Assembly: GCA_037043235.1 (NCBI GenBank)
Contig: JAWRVZ010000141.1
Coordinates: 124,001-188,000, forward strand
Source of the DNA: Rhodeus uyekii
Taxonomy: Eukaryota > Chordata > Actinopteri > Cypriniformes > Acheilognathidae
Direction: 5' to 3'
Length of the DNA: 64,000 nt
Positions 61,606-64,000 of this stretch are shown in pieces. The notes under the pieces were generated by a model. That model was not told the DNA's origin. It worked only from the letters and a program-made list of their open reading frames with translations, and did not search any database. Position 1 is the stretch's first letter. The number at the start of each line of letters is the position of its first letter. The translations under genes were made by a program, and so were the position numbers.

Positions 61606-61740
61606 CTTTCCTGTAGAATGTGGTGCTTGCAACATCAAGGTCAAGGTTCGACACCCAGGGAAAGCAAGAATAAATGTCAATGTGTTTCTTGAATGAAGTG
61701 TAAGTCGCTTTGGATAAAAGCGTCTGACAATGTATAAATG
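61606..61740 (+). mobile_element. tRNA-derived SINE copy, A-box deleted
   Basis: CTTTCCTGTAGAATGTGGTG joins directly, skipping the CTCAAACAGTAGAGC part. The tail TAAGTCGCTTTGGATAAAAG then CGTCTGACAATG is present. Not expected to be transcribed by pol III. Confidence 0.75.
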
Positions 61741-61924
61741 TTGCCTGTTTGCCACGTGTGCCTTTGTAAGTCAACAACACAAAAGCAATGGTGATTTAAG
61801 CACTGCGGGTCCACAACTATAACTACAGTTCAGACCCGTTCAAAATATCATCGTTATATTTTCATTTATTAGTCAGAAGTAGCCTGTCAGTCTCCACTGT
61901 AAATAAAAAAAACTCAAACTGTAT

Positions 61925-62280
61925 AATCTTCGAGAGCGCGATATCATGAGCGCGCTTCTGCGTGAGCGCGCGTGCGCTGACGTCACACCTCCCCAGCGAT
62001 GTGCTGGAATGCGTGAGTCTCGCGCACTTCCCTCGACCGATCTGAGAGTTTGGAAATAACTTCTCCTTAAACGCGTTTCTACTGCAACGTCGGAAAACAA
62101 CGAGGGGACGTCTCCGGTGAGTGGTGTAGGCTCGGTTCCGTGGGGTTTCGCACTCGTTAGGGTGTGGTTTTTGTGTTGTTTTGCGTCGCGCACGAGCCCA
62201 ACTAAGTTTGAGTAAGCGGAGTGAAAATGGAGGGTTGCGTTGAAAGGGAGAGGCGCTGTCCACATTTCAGCACGGATCAG
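61925..62280 (+). promoter_or_regulatory. CpG-rich promoter and probable noncoding first exon of a rightward gene
   Basis: CpG density is far above the window average, with GAGCGCGCTTCTGCGTGAGC-type sequence. A palindromic CRE (TGACGTCA) is at 61978-61985. A strong 5' splice site CTCCG|GTGAGTGG follows at 62116/62117. No ATG-initiated coding frame leads to it, so the exon is probably 5' UTR and the coding part lies beyond 64000. The gene is unidentified. Long minus-strand open frames here are a composition effect. Confidence 0.45.
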
Positions 62281-64000
62281 GACCACGGCTAACACACGCA
62301 CGCTGACCCAATTAAAAGTGCGTAAAATGCACGAGAAACGAAGCACTAAAATCGTAACATGATCCTAGATCGACTATGTTGACTATAAAGTGTAAGTGTG
62401 TTGGGTTGCGTGTGGTGCGTGTTGTTGTTGCTGCATGCATGCAGTTTCCGGAAAAGTATTTTTTTCTTCTTAGTGAAGGTCTGTAACGAAACTTTTGCCC
62501 ACGGATTTACTAAAACTATAGTTTAAAGTAGTATTAAAGCTTGGGGGAAATACAATCCTGTCGTTTTTACAATAAATCACATCTTTTTTAGTGTCTTTTT
62601 GCGCTTTTGTTTATTCGAAAATCACCCATATTTTTATGAAACGCCTGTCGGACGCCTTCCTTTGATTTGAGTCGTATTAAACGTTATGTAAGTGAGTTAT
62701 ATTTGTTTGCTTCTATCTGTGAATTGTGTCGTGTGATTCAGATGGGTCGTGTTTGGAGCTGTCCAACAAGGTCAAAGTTTTTCACTCCTTATTTTTGATT
62801 GAACGTAATCCCCGTATATTTTCACGCTGAGCTCGATTGAGCGTTTTAGCGCAACATGCTTTAGTGCTTCGCTGTTTAAATGAGTTAATCTCAGTAAACT
62901 TTCATGGAAAGCTATTTGAGTTAACACATCGTCTATATTTTGTTCCTCCTCCGCTGGCTGAAGTTGGTGGTGCTGTTTTAAAATGGCCGAACACACATTT
63001 CTGAGCATGCAAAGCTCACAGGCCCTCACACACACATGCATGACTCTGTTTGCCATCACCATATTTATTCCTCTTGAACAGATTTCACTCAAAATTAACT
63101 GGAGGGTCAAAAGCAGTTATAGAGCAGTATATATTTTGTATGTAGATTTTAAACATTCTCTCTTACACACACACATACATACACACATACACATATTACA
63201 CACTACTGTATGAATACTAGATATAGTATTTCATTTTTAATGACTATATATTGTATTCATATAGTACAAATTAAAAAAAAAATATTTAAAAAGTTTTCTT
63301 TTTCCTAGTGTGCAATTGAATTTTTTTTTAAAGGAATTAGTAGTTTATGTATTATGATATATAATATTTAGTGTCTCTAAATTTGATATATCATGAAGTA
63401 TTAAGAAATATGGTGTATAATATATGCCTAGTGCTTGTAGTAAAGTATTGTGGGTAAGAAATAAATGTCTGAATTGCATTGATTTTAATGCATTTTTTCA
63501 CTTTTATTGGCCACAAAAATGCTTTGTTTTCTAGTGCACAGAAAAGTAAACTATACTTCAAAGTTCTGGTTGAAATAATTCAAATAACATCAATAAACAT
63601 TGTGTTTTGTTATTGTTGCTCTGAATACATTTCATTATTGTCCTGATTCTTAAACAAGTCATGCCTAAATAATTGAATCATTACTTTTGAGGAGCATTAC
63701 CATACATGGTCGGGATTATTGGAACTGTTGATTCCACACTTTCCTAAAATAACCCAGAGTTAAAGCTGCTGATTTCTTTAGTGGACTCCACACAAGAAAG
63801 AACAGTGTAATTTATTGGCTCTGTATAGATGGCTTTGTTTGCTTTTGTTTGGGAGCATGAAATCAAACAATATGCTTCTTCTTTGTGGGGTTAATCAATC
63901 AGAAAATGTCTCCTTATCTCAGAAAGCGATGACATTTGATTTAATCATTCACAACTTAAATGTAAATCCATTGTTTGTTCAGTCATAGTCACAGTTCTCA
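62117..64000 (+). other. Presumed first intron of the rightward gene
   Basis: No exon is recognised up to the window edge. It contains an imperfect CA/CATA repeat (63165-63200) and AT-rich low complexity at 63220-63440. Confidence 0.3.

Noticed and set aside
61862..62346. Overlapping minus-strand open frames of 133 and 157 codons
   Set aside because: They lie in a CpG-rich block where stop codons are rare. No family motif or splice structure is seen, and the strong donor is on the plus strand.

Overview
The window is vertebrate nuclear DNA, almost certainly from a teleost fish and probably a cyprinid or related otophysan. It has GT-AG spliced genes, AT-rich introns, long TG and TA microsatellites, tRNA-derived SINEs ending in the fish tail GTCGCTTTGGATAAAAGCGT, Tc1/mariner debris and many small inverted-repeat DNA transposons. 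Four protein genes were rebuilt exon by exon with consistent phases. A fifth is single-exon.

Left part (1-12900). The last six coding exons of ppp2r2b (+; B55-beta regulatory subunit of PP2A) end at 7025. The single-exon GPCR gene gpr151 (+; 10237-11514) follows. tcerg1 (-; 21 coding exons, 1012 aa, WW and FF domains, couples transcription elongation to splicing) converges on gpr151 tail to tail. From memory, the order ppp2r2b - gpr151 - tcerg1, with these orientations, matches human chromosome 5q32.

Middle (28200-31762). tcerg1 starts at 28200 and is head to head with exosc3 (+; Rrp40 cap subunit of the RNA exosome, 247 aa). The two start codons are 577 bases apart, with about 31 TA units between them. 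The human orthologues are on different chromosomes (5 and 9), so this short promoter interval is also a synteny joint. The first exosc3 intron holds a broken Tc1-like transposon that itself carries a small MITE.

Right part (31763-64000). A gene-poor stretch leads into b4galt1 (-; 41489-57057, six coding exons, 350 aa, Golgi beta-1,4-galactosyltransferase). Its introns hold a decayed antisense L2/CR1-like LINE, several MITEs, a near-perfect 52-base-arm hairpin, and a set of splice-bounded segments that could be a small nested gene on the same strand (49419-49929). From 57100 onward the DNA is repeats and low-complexity sequence, up to a CpG-rich promoter at 61925-62280 that probably drives a rightward gene lying mostly outside the window.

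The genes do not form one pathway. They cover a phosphatase scaffold, an orphan receptor, a transcription/splicing coupler, an RNA-decay cap protein and a glycosyltransferase. The less expected material is in the repeats and the possible nested gene. Nothing here resembles a new defence or mobile-gene system. All family calls are by reading, without database searches.
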